A stretch of 64,000 bases of DNA from Maratus speciosus. Its lineage: Eukaryota; Arthropoda; Arachnida; Araneae; Salticidae. Below the pieces are notes generated by a model. It was not told the DNA's origin. It did no database searches and worked only from the letters and a program-made list of their open reading frames with translations. Below, piece after piece: positions 34,406 to 45,814 of the stretch (position 1 is the stretch's first letter; every line of letters starts with the position of its first letter). The stretch covers positions 19,452,981-19,516,980 of the forward strand of contig OZ010798.1 in the NCBI GenBank assembly GCA_963932465.1. The letters are read 5' to 3'. The translations under genes were made by a program, and so were the position numbers.

Positions 34406-35146
34406 CACATTCCTTGTGTGCTAAATACACTTTGAAAGCGTTTTAGCCTCCAGTACGGTATGCTATTTCTTTCGCCCAGCTTATTTTGTCTCCAATAAAT
34501 AACGTTACCTTACAGAAGCTAGCCTTAAAACAAAGCATTACGATTAAATACTCTTTAGCAATTTTTTAAACTTCTATGCATCGCACATTTTCAATTTTTA
34601 TGCCGTCGTATTGGGGAAAAAAAAAATGTTCTTTTAAATGCATTTTGTTTGAAAACTGTATCTCCATTTATTTTTGAATTATTAATTTTTTTGTAGTTTT
34701 TGGAGCCATTTGCTTAATATTGGTAACGGAAGTACTCCATTTCTGTAGAAAGTAAAGGAAAAATAGTTTTAAAATAGTAATTATATATTTTTGTTGCCAT
34801 TTTCTCGTAACAACCGAAAGAAAATGTAATTAAAAGACGTGCTATTTTGAAAAAAATATAAACGAATGATTTCTGTTAAAATAATGGAGCTATTATATAC
34901 TATATTTAATTGTAAGTATCTATGAATCATTAGATAGCCGTTTTTTTTTTCGATTTTCTTGAATGACGGCATCTTTCTGCTGCATTTGTGCATTATTTCG
35001 CGATAGTGATGTGCTATGCATGCTTTACTGTAGATGTTTAAGAGTAGATCGTAAATGTGGAATTCTTAAGCGGATGCGAATGACGTCATTTTACATAAAA
35101 TAAAACGTGTGCTTTAAGTTTTAAAATTGAAATATGTTTTGTACTG
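34406..35146. other. Non-coding
   Basis: No gene or repeat recognised. Confidence 0.5.
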
Positions 35147-35410
35147 CAGTAGAGTCCCGCTTAACAGAGTTATTTTCTTCTGATGGATTGATGGCTTCTA
35201 TTATTATGAAACAGCCATTATAAATGAAGTGTTAGGTGAAGATGAAAGAGCAGCCGTAAAAATAAATTATGGCCATTTTTTTCCCCCATTCTGACCAGAA
35301 AATCAGAGTTCTAACTTTTTACGGCTGCTCTTTCATCTTCACCTAACACTTCATTTATAATGGTTGTTTCATAATAATAGAAGCCATCAGTCCATCAGAA
35401 GAAAATGAAG
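35147..35410. mobile_element. Palindromic pogo-like MITE, truncated right
   Basis: Starts CAGTAGAGTCCCGCTTAAC, a pogo/Tigger-like end. The arms 35174-35252 and about 35316-35405 are inverted copies (GATGGCTTCTATTATTATGA). A single arm with the same terminus in reverse is at 59815-59961. Confidence 0.65.
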
Positions 35411-35579
35411 TAATGGAAATGCCGGGGGCGACACTAAATTCTGAAAAAGCAGAATTCCTTTTCTCTAGTTTTTTTTTTTTTTAAATATCATATTCTTTGT
35501 GTGCAAGAGGTCTTTTCCGAACTACGAGTACATATAAATATTTTTGATCCCCTTTCTTACCGCGCCGAGATCAAGCCTG

Positions 35580-36540
35580 CATTTCTTTTCTACATAGTCG
35601 AGCCGGGCCGTAACTGTACTAAATTGTTCTCAGGATGTGTAAAGCAGGCAATATGTTTTGCAAAGATATAAATAGCAATAATGAACTTCTGTAATCTTTG
35701 GAAATATATCTTTGGTGGTTCTCAAATTCACTGCTCGACAACGCGAAACTTTGAAACATGTTCTGATTCATTTTTAACTGTTTAAATCATAAAACTGACA
35801 AGCCTGACTATTCAAGGAATTTGGAATCTATTAATGTTTTCCATTTTTATAAATAAATTACTTGTCGAGATATAAGAGATTCTTCTCACGTGGCTGTAGG
35901 TTTTCTCCTTCCCCGCGCTGTCGCTTACGAAAATTCAATTCAAAACGCTAACTTTGACAGTCTTTTCTCAAAGATGTATCGTCTTTATTAAAAAGTGGAT
36001 AACGACATTCGATTACATAGTTCCTGGATAAGATCACCTGTTAACCTTATGCGTTTCCGAAAAAAAATGAATTCAGAAATGTGCCAGAAAGTAGCTCCTT
36101 TGGATTTGAGAAAAGACTTAAATGAGAGAAATATTTTCACAAATCTACTTTTTATTATACAGCTTCAAAAGTTATGATGTTTTTAATCATCTTATTTTTC
36201 TTTTATTACATTAATTTTTTAATGAATCCTTATTTGAATGTTAAAATGTCTAAGAATCTAAGTACTAATCATTATTGTTGCTTTTTAGTATTTTCTGTCT
36301 TGCGAAGGCATCGTAATTTTAAAATATACTGTCAAATTTTCCCATAAATATGTATATGCAGTATTCTTTAAAGGAATAGTAATTATATGGTAAGAAGAAT
36401 CTGAATTTTTTGTAGAAATTGAGTCGGGCCAGATCGGGCCGGGCCGTGAATTGTGAAAATATAAACGGGCGTTACTGAACTTCTAATTTTTATACCGGGC
36501 CGGGCCCGGGCTTGGAAATTCCGGCCCGTGCGGACCTCTA
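35580..36540. repeat. GGGCCGGGCC-rich repeat interrupted by a TTAA MITE
   Basis: The left part (TAGTCGAGCCGGGCC, then GTTCTCAGGATGTG) and the right part (TTTAATGAATCCTTATTTGAATG) match 42840-43060, which lacks the MITE. The right end has GGGCCGGGCCCGGGC at about 36499-36513. Family unassigned, possibly hAT-like. Confidence 0.6.
35712..36117 (+). mobile_element. TTAA MITE family A, diverged copy 2
   Basis: GGTGGTTCTCAAATTCACTGC at the left and TTGAGAAAAGAC before TTAA (36118-36121) at the right. The interior order matches copy 1. It splits the GGGCC-rich repeat. Confidence 0.75.
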
Positions 36541-37465
36541 AAGTGTGATAGCTTCTCACAGTGATGTTAAGTGCATCACCGCACGTTCTATATATTTTTT
36601 CCGGATGAAACTTAACCAGAACGAAAATATTAATGATTTTCAGGAATTGTAACGAGATTTTTTAATAGCTGCACGAACCGGGACGATATTTAGTGTCATT
36701 TCAAGAACCGGACACGTGTTGTACACGAACATTTTTCGAGACACACGAAAATTTCACGAACCGGAATATCGTTCCGGTTTGCTCCAGTACATTTCGAGGT
36801 CTGGGATAACGAAGGAATTGTGCGCCAGGCAAGAATTGTGACTTTGTCGCTGAAGAAAACCCGAAATTCATCTATTTCACTTTCACTGCAAAATGGATTC
36901 TTGCGATAGCATATTCAGTTTGTGCTCTAAAAATTCTCATCACGTAAGGCCGCGTTGGACGTAGAGTCGACAGGGTGAAGGCCAAAAAAGAAACACGATA
37001 CTCTTTTTCCACGTCTCCACGGAAGTCCAAGTAAAAAAAAAGAAAACTTAGATCCTGTCGCCATTTTTTTCTATTTTCTTACTAGAATAAGCAACGGCAT
37101 TTTTCTGGAATGGTCCGGATGTCCAAATTCTATTGTGGATTTTGAGGCTGTTTCCAAACTTGAAAGAGCTACTTCCTGACATTATACAATTTTAACCCTT
37201 TATGTACTGAATTATGAATTTGACAATTTTATCTTCTGAAGCATGTTTGTGAATTTTTGAAACAACGTTAGAAGATTTACATAATCATTTAATACATTTT
37301 AGAAGGATTAATAACATTTGAATTTATAGGGATTTTGTGCAATATTTATAACCCCACTCAAACCTTTTATTTTAAATATTTTTCTTAGTATTTCGTAGAA
37401 TTAGAAAATGTACAAATATGATGTTCTTACAATATAAATATAGGTTTGACACCTAATAAAACAAA
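36541..37465. other. Non-coding, with a short dispersed repeat
   Basis: At 36660-36800 repeated CACGAACCGGAATATCG-like words match 25410-25470. No gene recognised. Confidence 0.45.
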
Positions 37466-38520
37466 TTCGGAACCTTTCTGATTTTGATTGCAGTTTCTTT
37501 TAATGAGAGTACTTTCACTTTCGGAACCTTTTTTGATTTCGGTTGCAGTTTCTTTTTTGATTTTGGTTGCAGTTTCTTTTAATGAGAGTACTTTCACTTT
37601 CGGAACCTTTTTTGATTTTGGTTGCAGTTTCTTTCTTTCTTTCTTTTTTTTTTTTTTGGTGGCAGTTTCTTTTAATGAGAGTACTTACACTTTCGGAACC
37701 TTTTTTTATTTTAGTTACAGTTTCTATTGAGAATATTTCCCCTTTCGGAACCTTTTTTGATTTTGGTTGCAGTTTCTTTTAATGAGAGTACTTATACTTT
37801 CGGAACCTTTTTTTATTTTAGTTACAGTTTCTTTTAATGGGAATATTTTCCCTTTCGGAACTCTTTTTAACTTCGGTTGCAGTTTTTCTTTTAATGAGAG
37901 TACTTTCACATTCGGAACCTTTTTTTTTTAATTTTGATTTTAGTTTAGTTTAATGAGAGTACTTTCACTTTCAGAACCCTTTTGATTGCAGTTTCTTTTA
38001 ATGAGAGTACTTTCACATTCGGAACTTTTTTGATTGCAGTTTCTTTTAATGAGAGTACTTTCACTGTCGGAACCTTTTTTTGATTTTGGTTGCAGTTTCT
38101 TTTTTGATTTTGGTGGCAGTTTCTTTTAATGAGGGTACTTTCACTTTCGGAACCTTTTTTTGAATGTGGTTGCAGTTTCTTTTAATGAGAGTACTTACAC
38201 TTTCGGAACCTTTTTTTATTTTAGTTACAGTTTATATTAATGAGAATATTTTCCCTTTCGGAACCTTTTTTGATTTGGGTTGCAGTTTTTCTTTTAATGA
38301 TAGTACTTCCACTTTCGGAATCTCTTTTGATTTTGGTCGCAGTTTCTTTTTTGATTTTGGTTGCAGTTTCTTTTAATGAGAGTACTTACACTTTCGGAAC
38401 CTTTTTTGATTTTAGTTACTGTTTCTTTTAATGAGAATATTTTCCCTTTCGGAACCCTTTTTTATTTCGGTAGTAGTTTTTCTTTTAATGAGAGTACTTT
38501 CACATTCGGAACCTTTTTTA
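37466..38520 (+). repeat. Minisatellite with two alternating unit types
   Basis: Units of about 50-65 bp share CAGTTTCTTTTAATGAGAGT, ACTTTCACTTTCGGAACC and TTTTTTGATTTTGGTTG. A second type has GTTACAGTTTC with GAATATTTTCCCTTTCGG and alternates irregularly. About 17-18 units. The overlapping frames on both strands translate the repeat and are not genes. A remnant lies at 40145-40235. Confidence 0.9.
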
Positions 38521-39110
38521 GGGTTCCGTACTTAAAAAGTAAAAAGGAACCATTATAAGATCACTCCTGTGTCTGTCTGTCAGCCACTTTACTCGTAAAC
38601 TAGGGAACGAGGAAAGTTAAAATTGGGGGAAGTAATAAAGACTATTGACCCACATATTTTCATATTATTAAATATTCACAAATATATTTAGGAAAAATGT
38701 AGGAGGGCTAATTAAGTTACCTGAAAAAAAAAATCCTTTTCTTTGTGTATCATGCGGGGTATCGTGTGAAAGCTTTCGTAACGCTGAACTCAAAAATACA
38801 TTTCTTTTAATATTAAGTATTGTATTTTCAGAGATATCGTCGAAAATATAACTAGGGAACGAGGAAAGTTAAAATTGGAGGAAGTAATAAAGACTATTGA
38901 CCCACATATTTTCATATTATTAAACATTCACAAATATACTTAGGAAAAATGTAGGAGGGCTAATTAAGTTACTTGAAAAAAAAAATTTTTTTCTTTGTGT
39001 ATCATGTGAAAGCTTTCGTAACGCTGAACTCAAAAATACATTTCTTTTAATTTTAAGTATTATACTTTCAGAGAAAATATAGCGCAAAAATATGTCCCCC
39101 CCCCCCCCCC
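38518..39110 (+). repeat. AGGGTTCCGTAC repeat with 252-bp internal tandem duplication
   Basis: Begins AGGGTTCCGTACTTAAAAAG and has TGTCTGTCTGTC at about 38570. The segment from ACTAGGGAACGAGG (38599) is repeated from 38851 with few changes to about 39085, and a C run follows. An inverted relative is at 22600-22960. I recognise the AGGGTTCCGTAC motif as widespread in arthropod genomes, from memory only. Confidence 0.7.
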
Positions 39111-40139
39111 ATCTATTTCCGAATCTACTGAAACAAAAATTATGAAAAAATAAGAGTTAGTAGACGTTAATTTAAACCTTGCAGGAAAATTATAACGATT
39201 ATCCTAGGTCACTTAGTTTTTGGGAAAAGCGCATTAATCTGTTACACACAAATTTCGATTTGCGGGCATTCAGCAAAAGTGTTGAGGAGCGCTTTAGGTA
39301 TACCTATTGTAGTAGAAGTATAAAAGCATTGTTGCTAATGATTTTCGAGAAAAAATCGTCGATAATTAGCCGAGATATTAATCCTTAAAGACAAGGACGG
39401 TTTGGACATACATAATGTCAGGGTGGCGTACTCTATGTGCCATCGGCTTTTAAAGCCCAAATAACAACTTTTAATTATGTATTTTTTTAATGCAATGCCC
39501 AGCAGCAGTATAAAAGCAATAAACGTCAAATTGTTAAAACAGACTAATTTAATTAGAATTAATCACATAAACACTACGGGATTCGCGACTAGTTTGCATT
39601 GATTGGATCTCTCAATACGCTTCGCCTGTCTTTATAAGTTAATTAAAACCTATCTGGAAAAACCCGGCACCGACTAAGGCGGCGTTGCAACTTTGTGACC
39701 TCCTTTCGAAGAGCGCTGAACACAATGCCAAGTTTAAACTTTTAACAAGGGTTTTGTTTTAGCTACAACACTGTAAAAAGAAAAGATTATTACTACGCTG
39801 AATTTAGTTTTACGAAATGCCAAATGAAATTTAAATATACACTATTTTTATTGTCACTGCCAGATTAAATTCATCATAAACAGATTAGGATAAGATTAAA
39901 AAAAGAGTTATACAGAATAGCAATATTTGATATTATTTAGGCTTCATATCGCTTTGAACTTTTATGGTATACCCATTTATACTTTTCTAGTATATACAGC
40001 TATACCCAATCCTACGTTGTATTGTTTTTTACTAAGCCTTATTATTCTTTTAGCAACGATGTTTTTAATAATACAGTTAATAATTCATATATTTATTGTA
40101 CGGAACTCTCTCCCTCTGAGCGTGAGTAATATTCACACT
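39111..40139. other. Non-coding, unrecognised
   Basis: No gene or known repeat. The short frames here lack family signatures. Confidence 0.45.
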
Positions 40140-40560
40140 TGGCCGTTTATTTGATTTTGATTTCAGTTTCTTTTAATGAAACTACTTTCATTTTCGAACC
40201 TTTTTTGATTTTTGTTGCAGTTTTTTTAATTCATTTTTATTCGCAAGTGGATAAAATCGGCTGGTGTCTCTTATTCAGAAACTATGTAATCTGTGTATTT
40301 TTTTTTGCATATTTCAGTAAAGGCAGAAGATGTTTCAGAAAATGCTGATAAAGTTGACGTTTCGAACCGAATTTTCCGAGAGAACAGGAAAAAATAACTG
40401 CTGTCATGAGACAACAATCGGTTAATTCATTTATCGAGATATGAAAAAAAATTCGATTGCAAATAACTTCAACTGTCACTTGCAAGTTTCGTGCTTTTAC
40501 GCTTAAGAACAACGTCCGTAAGTGTGCCGGAAAGTTTCGCGTTGTTGAAGTTAAGCAGCA
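40140..40560 (-). repeat. Minisatellite remnant and diverged family A MITE
   Basis: 40145-40235 carries GTTTCTTTTAATGA, CTTTCATTTTCG and AACCTTTTTTGATTT words of the 37.5-kb minisatellite. 40245-40545 follows, in reverse, the interior order of MITE family A (TTCAGAAACTATG, then TTTCAGAAAATGCTG). Confidence 0.5.
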
Positions 40561-41145
40561 GAGAAAATATTTCTTCCATAACATCCTTAAATGGAAAATG
40601 CAGAATGTAATAAACAGCAGCAGTTCGCAATTATTTACACAAGAAGATATTCCTCTATCGCAACAGCAGTCTATAAATTAGGCTTAAAAACTGCGTAGTT
40701 CATAAATAAAGTCGCCGAGTGCGTGTGTACTCGGAAACTTTCCGCACGCTGGGTGTGTGTGTACGCTCAAATCCAGTCAGAGCCGGTTTTTTTCCGATCG
40801 TTAAACGAAATGAATCTCTTAGAATTAAATGACTGGCGAAAAGCAATAAAATTATACATTTCATTTCCATTTAGTGCTGGAATAGATGTTCCCATTTTGA
40901 TCTCGTTTGAAAAAGGTAATCACGGGATTAATTTAAATCAGTCCAACTTTTCATCAAACAGAGGCGCGTCTCACCTGGTTGCAAACAAGGAAGGGCGCCA
41001 TTATTCACATCACACAAAATATGCAACATTATTATCACAGTGCAGTAGTTGCAGAGTCTGATGACCGAAGGGGCTAACTTACACTAGTATTTTTGAATAG
41101 TAATCGTCGCTATATTTAAATGCAGAATTTCTGTCATAAATAATT
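40561..41145 (+). other. Unrecognised region with a 112-codon frame
   Basis: The frame 40723-41061 is relatively mixed in composition but matches no domain I know and has no promoter or splice context. I list it as a stretch to check, not as a gene. Confidence 0.2.
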
Positions 41146-42347
41146 GACCGGGACCCGGCAGCACAGGCAATCGTCTCATCGAGTTCACGGCTGAAATTCT
41201 AGAATGAGTTAAAACTCGATACGCATATTAAAACGCAATCGGTCTGCCAAGTCCTATCTTGGAGGAAAAACCTTAAAACCCGATTTTAGCGGTTGACTCG
41301 TAAGTTTACTATTGCGTTTTCCTGCTCCCAATCCTCCATGTTTTCATACTTTTGCGTGCAGGAAAACACAATGGGGTCATTCCATGAAAAGTGAAACCAA
41401 AGTAATATATTTTATTTTATTTATAAAACAAATAATATTTAATTTATAAAGTCATGTAATACATTTTTTTATAGCTTAGATTGTGAATTTTCCGAAAACA
41501 TGCAGTTTAAGTATAAAAAGTAAATTAAATAAAAGTATTAGCACTAAAAAGGTGAGAGTGATGAGATTGAGAACATTTCACTTAAATTGTGGTAAAGTTT
41601 AACAAGTTATTGTCATTTCAAAAATTATTTGTAAAAGTTGTAATTAGGCTAGTTTTTGTATTTGAATATTCTATTTTTAAAATTTATAAAGAAAATTAGG
41701 GAATGTATTATAAATGAATTAGAATTCATAAATAAATTTTGATGCATTGAATTGTTGCGTCCGTAACAGGCTAATGTTACATCTGTAACAATTTAATTAT
41801 CCCATGTATTAATTAATAATTATTTTAATGTTTTCAAAATTGCAGTTTCCCAGAGCTAATACCCTAATAATGAATTATTGAAGAAAAAGTTAAATGTTCT
41901 TCCTTAAAATTCACAGGATTATGACAATAACTGCAACTATATGAAATTTTGACTGTTTTATGAATTACGTCCGTAACACCTAGATTTTATTTTTTCAAAA
42001 ATTATGGGAACATTTTTCAGATTTCAAAATTTAATATTCTATTTACAATCCTTGGACCGACCTTAAATATAAACTAATCCATGTAATAAGTATTTTTTTT
42101 ACTTTATTTATGAAGCTTTAAAGTCTCTGTTTGTTACGTCCGTAATCGTGGTAACGTGTTACGTCCGTAATCGTAACCCAATGGTAAACCTACGAGTCGA
42201 CTACTTAGAATCGGGTTTTCAGGTGTTTTCCAACAAGATATGACTTGGTAGACCGATTGCATTTTAATATGCGTATCGAGTTTTAACTCATTATCGAATT
42301 TCAGCCGTGAACTCGATGAGGTGATTGCCTGTGTTGCCGGTTCCCGA
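41146..42347. mobile_element. Inverted-repeat element with internal TTACGTCCGTAA words
   Basis: The arms 41146-41315 and 42178-42347 are inverted copies (CCGGCAGCACAGGCAATCG outside, GACTCGTAAGTTTACTATTG inside). The middle holds TTACGTCCGTAA or close variants near 41755, 41965, 42134 and 42159. The inner arm end resembles the core of the 44071-44472 palindrome. No coding frame. Confidence 0.7.
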
Positions 42348-42424
42348 TCTATAAGGCGAAAATTACTATTCTGAAGTACTGGTGGAGGTCTGCCCCTGAG
42401 ATAATCAGGTTCTGAGTAGTGGTA

Positions 42425-43060
42425 AGTAGAGATTTGCACGGGCCCTGTCAAGGTCCGAGCCCAGAAAAATGAAAGCAAATTTTCAAACAGGCCAGATCGG
42501 CAGTATAAAGACAAATTTTCTAACGGTCCGGGCTGGGCTAATAAAAAAAAAACAAAGAAAAAAAAAACAGGCCAGCTGTCTGATAAGGAAAATTAAACGG
42601 CCCGACCGTCCCCGATATATAAAATTTAAAAGGATCTAACTAAGCCGATAAAATAGGAACATTTTTCAATGGAATTGACTGGGAAAGAATAAATATAAAT
42701 GAGCTGCATGAGCCAGTGCTAGCTTGACAACATCAATAGAGAGAAATAAATATAACATGTCCACAGTAGAGATCGGCATGGGACAGTTACATCGTGTCTG
42801 ACATTGGGCTTTTTTTTCAGCAGATTCAACCGACGGCGGGATCAGGATTAAATTTTATTCTACATACTCGAACCGGGCCAGAACTGGACTTACTTTTGCT
42901 CAGGACATGTGGGGCAAGCAATTTGTTTTGTAAAAATAGTAATAGCGATGATGTATTTCTGTTAATAGAATAATTGGAAATATACTTTAATAAATTACAG
43001 AGAAACATTTTACATTAATTTTTTTAATGAGTCTTTATTTGAATATAATGGTCAAAAAGT
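42425..43060. repeat. GGGCC-rich repeat, uninterrupted copy
   Basis: GCACGGGCCCTG at the left, then CCAGATCGGC. 42840-43060 matches 35580-35700 joined to 36190-36250, showing the empty site of the family A MITE there. Confidence 0.6.
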
Positions 43061-43068
43061 CTAAATCA

Positions 43069-43600
43069 GGGGTCGACAACCTTTTTTGGCTGGAGGTCAC
43101 AATCAACTAAAATGTGTGTATACATCTGTACATTTAAGCGGTTGATATAAGCATTGCATATATAGAACAAATCGTGGAATTTTGGCACCCCCTCTTAGAT
43201 GACCGCAACCAAAATATAATGACAACCGGCTCTAAATTTGATGTTTCAGTGAATTTTGCACACAAAAAATAGAGATAGAGTCCCATAAATCGAACAAACC
43301 ATCGATTTGCGGCACACCTTCTTAAGGGATTTTGACCCAAAACTAATCAGCATCCGTTCACATAGATATAAAACTTCATGCGAAATTTAGCGGAATGGAA
43401 CTTCATGCGAGAGCACCCACAAAATTTGTCCCACATATACAGACAGACACATAGACGTTTTCTGAAAACGGTCAAATTGCGTCCAGGACCTTCTAAAACG
43501 CATATAAATTCGTCAAAAACCAGAAGTCGAAATTTTCACGTGTACAATACTTCCTTCCATATATAGGAAAAAGTAAAAATGTAAGACGGATCAACTGATA
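43069..43600. repeat. hAT-like left end and a dispersed repeat
   Basis: CAGGGGTCGACAACC at about 43069 resembles a hAT terminus, but no right end was found. 43430-43580 (ACAGACAGACACATAGACG, AAAACGGTCAAATTG, ACTTCCTTCCATATATAGG) looks like the end of a dispersed repeat; a related GATTCGATACTTCCTCCG block is at 45362-45410. Confidence 0.4.
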
Positions 43601-43825
43601 AGTTCCTAAACTAGAGTTAGAAACTGGTAGGGAATAATCAGTCATCGACAATATTTAATCATTTTTCTTAATTGCCAAAATACGAGGGTAAATCAAAAAG
43701 TAATGCCTCCATTGCTCTATACTTTATTTCTTTCACAGCTACTGGACTATCTATGCATGGTATTATAGAGGTAACCTTACTCTACTAACATGGTATTTTC
43801 CTTTTCAGATTGACTGATTAGAAAC

Positions 43826-44070
43826 ATGGATAAGAAGCTAAAAGAAACAGTCATTGAATTTCTGGCAAAAGAAGGTTGTGCTTTTAAGAAAATCCATAAT
43901 CTCTTGAAGAATGTTTATGGGGACGCTGTAATGGACATCAGCAATGTGTAGCATTGGGTGAAGAAGTTTGGAAATTGCAGATAAACCGAGAAAATGACTG
44001 CGGACAACATCAGTCACAGATGCAAATCGAGAACGTCCTCATGAATTGATTCGATGAGACAGACGAGTAA
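43826..44070 (+). pseudogene. mariner transposase, N-terminal fragment
   Basis: Opens MDKKLKETVIEFLAKEG, then IHNLLKNVYGDAV, the first helix-turn-helix of mariner proteins, and HWVKKF after an in-frame TAG (about 43949). After a frameshift near 43975-43990 the sequence reads TSVTDANRERPHELIR, a typical linker, then a TGA and DRRV up to the palindrome insertion. It cannot make a protein. Confidence 0.8.
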
Positions 44071-44472
44071 TAGTCCAAGAGCCGACAGCACACAAACCTA
44101 TGTTATCAAGCACAAGAAAAGAACCTTTATTTTATGGGAGAGTAGAGGTATAGGTCAATCTAATGATCCATGTCTGCCGGAAGTGAAGTGGTGCATAAGC
44201 CAAAAATGAATACCACCAGTGGTTGACTCGTAGATTTATCATTGTGTTTTCCTGCTCCCAGTCCTGCATGTTTTCATACCTTTGTTTGTAGGACAAGCAC
44301 AATGATAAACCTACGAGTCAAATACTGGTGGTATTAATTTTTTGGCTTATGCACCACTTCACTTCCGACAGACATGGATCATTAGACTCCCCTACTTCTA
44401 CTCTTCCATAAAATAAAGGTTCTTTTCTTGCGCTTGATAACATAGGTTTTTGTGCTGTCGGCCCTTGGACTA
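44071..44472. mobile_element. 402-bp palindromic MITE with TAA duplication
   Basis: Nearly complete palindrome, TAGTCCAAGAGCCGACAGC... to ...GGACTA, flanked by TAA on both sides (44068-44070, 44473-44475). A 3-bp TAA target suggests PIF/Harbinger. Removing it with one TAA joins the mariner reading frame. Its centre (GACTCGTAGATTTATCATTG, then TCCTGCATGTTTTCATAC) is shared with the arm of 41146-42347. Confidence 0.8.
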
Positions 44473-44475
44473 TAA

Positions 44476-44680
44476 CAGTTCAGAATGTTTGGGATGCATT
44501 GAACGTTTCGTATGGCTCTGCTCAAGGAATAATTTCAAAACTCTTAAAAAAAAAAAAAAAAAAAAAAAAACCTGCTCAAAGCAAAACCCTGAATTTTTCC
44601 AAAATGTTCTTGATTTTGATGCCTGGCTTAACCGATGGCGCACATGTGTGCAAATGCGTGGTGATTATGTTGAACGGTAG
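44476..44680 (+). pseudogene. mariner transposase, middle and C-terminal remnants
   Basis: Continues from the N-terminal fragment with VQNVWDALNVSYGSAQGIIS, the second helix-turn-helix. It breaks into an A run, then ends with LNRWRTCVQMRGDYVER and a TAG at 44678-44680, like the usual W-K/R-RC-x-GDYVE tail of mariner transposases. The catalytic domain is missing. Confidence 0.7.
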
Positions 44681-44743
44681 TTTTGTGGAGAGGACAGTTC
44701 TGGCTATGATCTATAATAACTTCTGCTGTTATATGTTAATCAA

Positions 44744-45158
44744 GGCTGTTCTCAACTGCTCTGCTCAACAACCGCAAAACGTTTTGACACATTTACAAAT
44801 TCATTTTCTAACGGAAAGATATAAAATTGGAAGGCCTGACTAGGGAAGCGATTTGGAATCGAACTGTGTTATCAATTACCTATTGAGTTATAAGCGATTT
44901 TGATCACGTGACAAAGACGTTTTCTCCCTTCCTTGAGTGGTGATTCTTCTTTCGCGCGGAAATTCGGTTCAAAATGCCCACTTTGACACTATTTTCTGAA
45001 AGCTCTATTACATTTGCAAAAAAAAAAAAAAAAAAAAAAAAAACGGAAAAAACAGTTTGATGACACAGTTTCTGAACAACAGCACCTGCTAGCATTTTCG
45101 AACAAAAATAAATTAAAACTTACGACATAAAGTTGCCTTTTTGGATTTGAGAACAGCC
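44744..45158 (+). mobile_element. TTAA MITE family A, copy 3
   Basis: GGCTGTTCTCAACTGCTCTG to TTGAGAACAGCC. Right flank TTAA (45159-45162), left flank TCAA. The A run at 45018-45042 is a variable poly-A typical of the family. Inserted in mariner. Confidence 0.85.
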
Positions 45159-45216
45159 TTAAAAAAAGCTTTAAGACACATGAGGATAAGGCATTACTTA
45201 TTGATTCACCCTCGTA

Positions 45217-45812
45217 TTCTACTTATGTGCCCTTTTGTAATTGTTTATTTGCTTATATTATATGCATACAAACAGACAGTGTTCTTAACTGTAATAATAA
45301 ACAAAATTATTTTCCAGAACGTGTTGTAAATCCATCAAAAAACGGAAGGAGAAAATTTTCACGATTCGATACTTCCTCCGTTTGCATACAGAAGAAAGTA
45401 AAAATGAGAATCGGTGTTCACTTACCCAATTCGCTCGTGTTTTTTTGCATGCTAAACTTATTTTCGCCGCAGAGCCGCTGAATCAACAATCTGTTGGATT
45501 CTTTGTCATGAGATGAATATAGATGCTTATCGCGCCCCTGTTTTTCTCGCCGATGACTCATCGGCATGCTCTATACCTGGTATAGGGAATGTTTGCACAT
45601 TCCTGTTTAATAAGGCGTCATGAGGGAGCGTTACGGATAAATACGCAACAGGTGATACGATTCGAGAAACGCTGGTCATTCTTAGTGCAGTAAAACCTAC
45701 GGTGGCCGAATCGCATGAGACTGCAGTAAAAGTTCCTTTTTAGACAAGTTTTTACCTCAGCAGGTATAATTGTAGGGGCATTCCTTTCGTCGGGGATATG
45801 AAATGTTTCAAT
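45217..45812. repeat. Dispersed repeat, relative of 58490-58660
   Basis: 45540-45680 shares with 58505-58650 the ordered words GCCGATGACTC, GGCATG, TTGCACATTCCTG/CATCCCTG and ACGCAACAGGTGA. No gene. Confidence 0.5.
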
Positions 45813-45814
45813 TA

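Larger units (their letters stand above)
43683..45214 (+). mobile_element. mariner-family element carrying two MITEs
   Basis: The ends CGAGGGTAAATCAAAAAGTA (43683) and GGCATTACTTATTGATTC...CCCTCG (ending 45214) are inverted and flanked by TA (43681-43682, 45215-45216). The transposase is fragmentary. A 402-bp palindrome (44071-44472) and a family A MITE (44744-45158) sit inside. Without them only about 0.7 kb of mariner remains, so there is also an internal deletion, probably at the A run near 44547-44571. Confidence 0.85.

Noticed and set aside
37488..38558. Several frames of 60-80 codons on both strands
   Set aside because: They translate minisatellite units (repeated SFNESTFTFGTF-like peptides) and are products of the array.
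40723..41061. Possible host exon
   Set aside because: No domain, no splice or promoter evidence. Kept only as a region to check.
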